Assembly: GCA_030447045.1 (NCBI GenBank)
Contig: JAUJMB010000088.1
Location: 1-6,441, forward strand
Direction of reading: 5' to 3'
Origin: Rubrobacteraceae bacterium
GTDB lineage: Bacteria > Actinomycetota > Rubrobacteria > Rubrobacterales > Rubrobacteraceae
Length of the DNA: 6,441 nucleotides
Shown here piece by piece: positions 5,465 to 6,441 of the stretch; positions within the stretch are counted from its first letter, which is position 1; the number at the start of each line of letters is the position of its first letter. The notes under the pieces are model-generated. The model made no database searches. It was not told where the DNA came from and worked only from the letters and a program-made list of their open reading frames with translations. The position numbers were made by a program, and so were the translations under genes.

Positions 5465-5490
5465 ATACCCAAAGCCGATGATCCTACAAC
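5465..5490 (-). promoter_or_regulatory. SigB-like promoter candidate for the 75-aa gene
   Basis: Read on the minus strand, GTTG (5490-5487), a 16-bp spacer and GGGTAT (5470-5465) resemble the SigB/SigF-type consensus GTTT-N14-16-GGGTAT, with an exact -10. The expected transcript start near 5458 gives a leader of about 35 nt before ATG 5424. An overlapping sigma-70 reading, TTGTAG with TATGAA, is possible but weaker. Sigma factor assignment is inference. Confidence 0.45.
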
Positions 5491-5589
5491 ACGATAGGGC
5501 CATGACACCGGGAGGGATACCCTTCCGGGCGCCGTGACCGTTGCAGGCCATCTCGGAGATAGCCCCGAGGCCCCCGGGTGGAGGGCGCG

Positions 5590-6003
5590 AGCTTGATCGG
5601 GGACCTCCTGGTGCTCCTGGCGGTTAGGGGATTCGGGGCCTACACCGTGCTCTCTCGATGCGCGTGCTGGGACGGTACTCGCCGCTGACGATGGCCACCT
5701 ACCCGAGCCCTTTCGGCGGCCCGCTGGGCCTGCTGCTCTCCGTCCCTTTTTTGACGGGGTTGATATGTGGCAGCGCGGGCCGCGTTGGTATTTTCGGCGG
5801 TCTTCGCCACGGCGTTCGTCTTCTCCGCCTGGCGGACCGGGGTCTCCCGCATCGGGACCAACCGCGTCCCCGTCTACCAGTACCTGATCTCCATCACGGG
5901 CGTGGCCTCGGGCATCGTGTTCTTCGGGCAGGTGCTAGGGGCGGAGAAGATCGTCTGCGGGGCCGTCACCCTCGTGGGCGTGTACCTGGCCGGGCGACAA
6001 TGA
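5590..6003 (+). pseudogene. truncated, frameshifted EamA/DMT transporter relic
   Basis: The remains of the second EamA repeat of a drug/metabolite-transporter-family membrane protein are spread over two reading frames. Segment A (from about 5590, same frame as C) reads LIGDLLVLLAVRGFGAYTVLSR. Segment B (5658 to about 5755, next frame) continues with MRVLGRYSPLTMATYPSPFGGPLGLLLSVPFL. Segment C (5764-6003) reads VAARAALVFSAVFATAFVF, then VSRIGTNRVPVYQYLISITG and GAEKIVCGAVTLVGVYLAGR, ending at TGA 6001-6003. Concatenated in order these fit the EamA C-terminal half. One lost base near 5656 explains the A-to-B shift, and a small deletion or shift near 5747-5766 (next to a run of six T) explains B-to-C. 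A stop at 5560 and the lack of any first-repeat sequence upstream mean about half the gene is gone. Segment C could still be translated from GTG 5767, but it would be only 78 residues. Sequencing error cannot explain the missing 5' half. Confidence 0.8.
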
Positions 6004-6302
6004 AAACCGTCCGGCCGCCCGAACCCTCCTTGAGCCTACCAGGGGAGCCACCGACCTAGAGGCCCGACTTTACCGGCCTCTGCTACGGCTTCTCGGCCCG
6101 TCCGGGTCCAATGGTCTGGAACAAACCGCGTGGCGGGGCTAGCGTACGCTGGTAAGCCCATCCCTTGCCTGGATACGTTGGCGGGTTTCGGATGCCGCGC
6201 AAACCGGAACAACGCCGGGTACGACGAGGGCGACGTCCCCCTGCCGGCAGCGGTATCGGGCGGGCCCCGTCCCGACAAAGATTCCCAAGAGAGGAAGACT
6301 CC
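6004..6302. other. gene-free interval ahead of TPP enzyme
   Basis: About 300 bp with no supportable gene; short open frames on either strand lack ribosome binding sites and family resemblance. It holds a small hairpin at 6058-6081, a 10-bp palindrome AGCGTACGCT (6141-6150), and GGTTT/AAACC arms (6184-6188 and 6201-6205). The promoter of the gene at 6303 should lie here, but I could not pick out a convincing pair of hexamers. I see no T-box or THI-box riboswitch landmarks. Confidence 0.55.
6058..6081. terminator. possible hairpin after transporter relic
   Basis: AGAGGCC (6058-6064) and GGCCTCT (6075-6081) form a perfect 7-bp stem around a 10-nt loop, 55 bp past the relic's stop. The downstream sequence TGCTACGGCTTCTC is only moderately pyrimidine-rich, so this may be the former terminator of the intact transporter gene or simply a stem. 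Confidence 0.35.
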
Positions 6303-6441
6303 ATGAGCGATACCGTTGGCGATTTTCTGGTGAAGCGGCTCTCGGAGTGGGGGGTAAAGAGGGTCTTCGGCTACCCGGGGGACGGTATCACCGGCATCAT
6401 GGGCGCCCTGCACCGGGCCGGGAACGACCCCGAGTTGATCC
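6303..6441 (+). CDS. thiamine pyrophosphate-requiring enzyme, N-terminal part
   Basis: Only the first 46 codons are in the window; the gene runs off the right edge. They read as the start of the N-terminal pyrimidine-binding domain of a TPP-dependent enzyme of the pyruvate oxidase / acetolactate synthase superfamily: SDTVGDFLVKRLSEWGVKRV, then FGYPGDGITGIMGALHRAG. The pattern 'L...GV..VFGYPGDGI' is characteristic of the group annotated as thiamine pyrophosphate-requiring proteins, which act on pyruvate-like 2-oxo acids. The catalytic Glu, normally near residue 50-55, is just beyond the edge, so activity and exact subfamily (oxidase, decarboxylase or acetolactate synthase) cannot be judged. 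ATG 6303 has AGGA (6292-6295) within GAGGAAG at 7-nt spacing, a good ribosome binding site. Confidence 0.9.
   Translation, partial: MSDTVGDFLVKRLSEWGVKRVFGYPGDGITGIMGALHRAGNDPELI

Noticed and set aside
6141..6150. 10-bp palindrome AGCGTACGCT
   Set aside because: Single copy, no extension of symmetry beyond 10 bp, and expected occasionally by chance in GC-rich DNA.
6185..6222. GTTT and GGGTAC upstream of the TPP enzyme as a third SigB-like promoter
   Set aside because: The spacer is 28 bp, far outside the usual 14-16 bp, and no better -35 lies at the right distance.
1..6441. A CRISPR array, tRNA, transposon ends, toxin-antitoxin pair or defence system
   Set aside because: Scanning by eye found no regularly spaced repeats, cloverleaf, transposase/integrase motifs or effector domains; the gene content is ordinary chromosomal metabolism.

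Overview
The window is high-GC bacterial DNA (G/C-rich third codon positions, GTG/TTG starts, GAGGAGG-type ribosome binding sites). Gene content and protein style suggest an Actinomycetota chromosome, possibly Rubrobacter or a relative. That placement is inference from familiarity with the families; there is no rRNA or other marker here. I see no insertion sequence, integrase, tRNA, CRISPR array or phage gene.

Layout, left to right. Positions 1-139 hold no supportable gene. A minus-strand gene (140-904) encodes a one-component regulator: an excisionase/MerR-type helix-turn-helix followed by a probable MEDS-like sensor domain. It is divergent from a plus-strand gene (1134-1706) for a small unrecognised membrane protein. 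The 229-bp space between them holds a long dyad (1044-1097). A short DUF4031 protein follows (1776-2027). Then come three plus-strand genes: a YghA-type short-chain dehydrogenase/reductase (SDR, 2193-3086), a HAD-superfamily phosphatase (3219-3881), and a second SDR with a C-terminal extension (3912-4913). The last two are 30 bp apart and probably form an operon. A strong 14-bp hairpin (4957-4992) with pyrimidine-rich tails in both directions separates them from a convergent minus-strand gene for a 75-residue helical protein (5197-5424). Next is a 5'-truncated, frameshifted relic of an EamA/DMT-family transporter (about 5590-6003), then about 300 bp without a gene. The window ends in the first 46 codons of a thiamine-pyrophosphate-dependent enzyme of the pyruvate oxidase/acetolactate synthase type (6303 onward).

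Functionally this looks like an ordinary chromosomal stretch with a stress/redox-housekeeping flavour. Sequences resembling SigB-type promoters (GTTN, 15-16 bp, GGGNAT) lie at the expected places upstream of the first SDR and of the 75-residue protein, which hints at shared general-stress control. I found no convincing new multi-gene system. The items most worth a second look are the regulator/dyad/membrane-protein unit, the pair of SigB-like promoters, the repeated TCTCGG half-sites before the HAD gene, and the decayed transporter.
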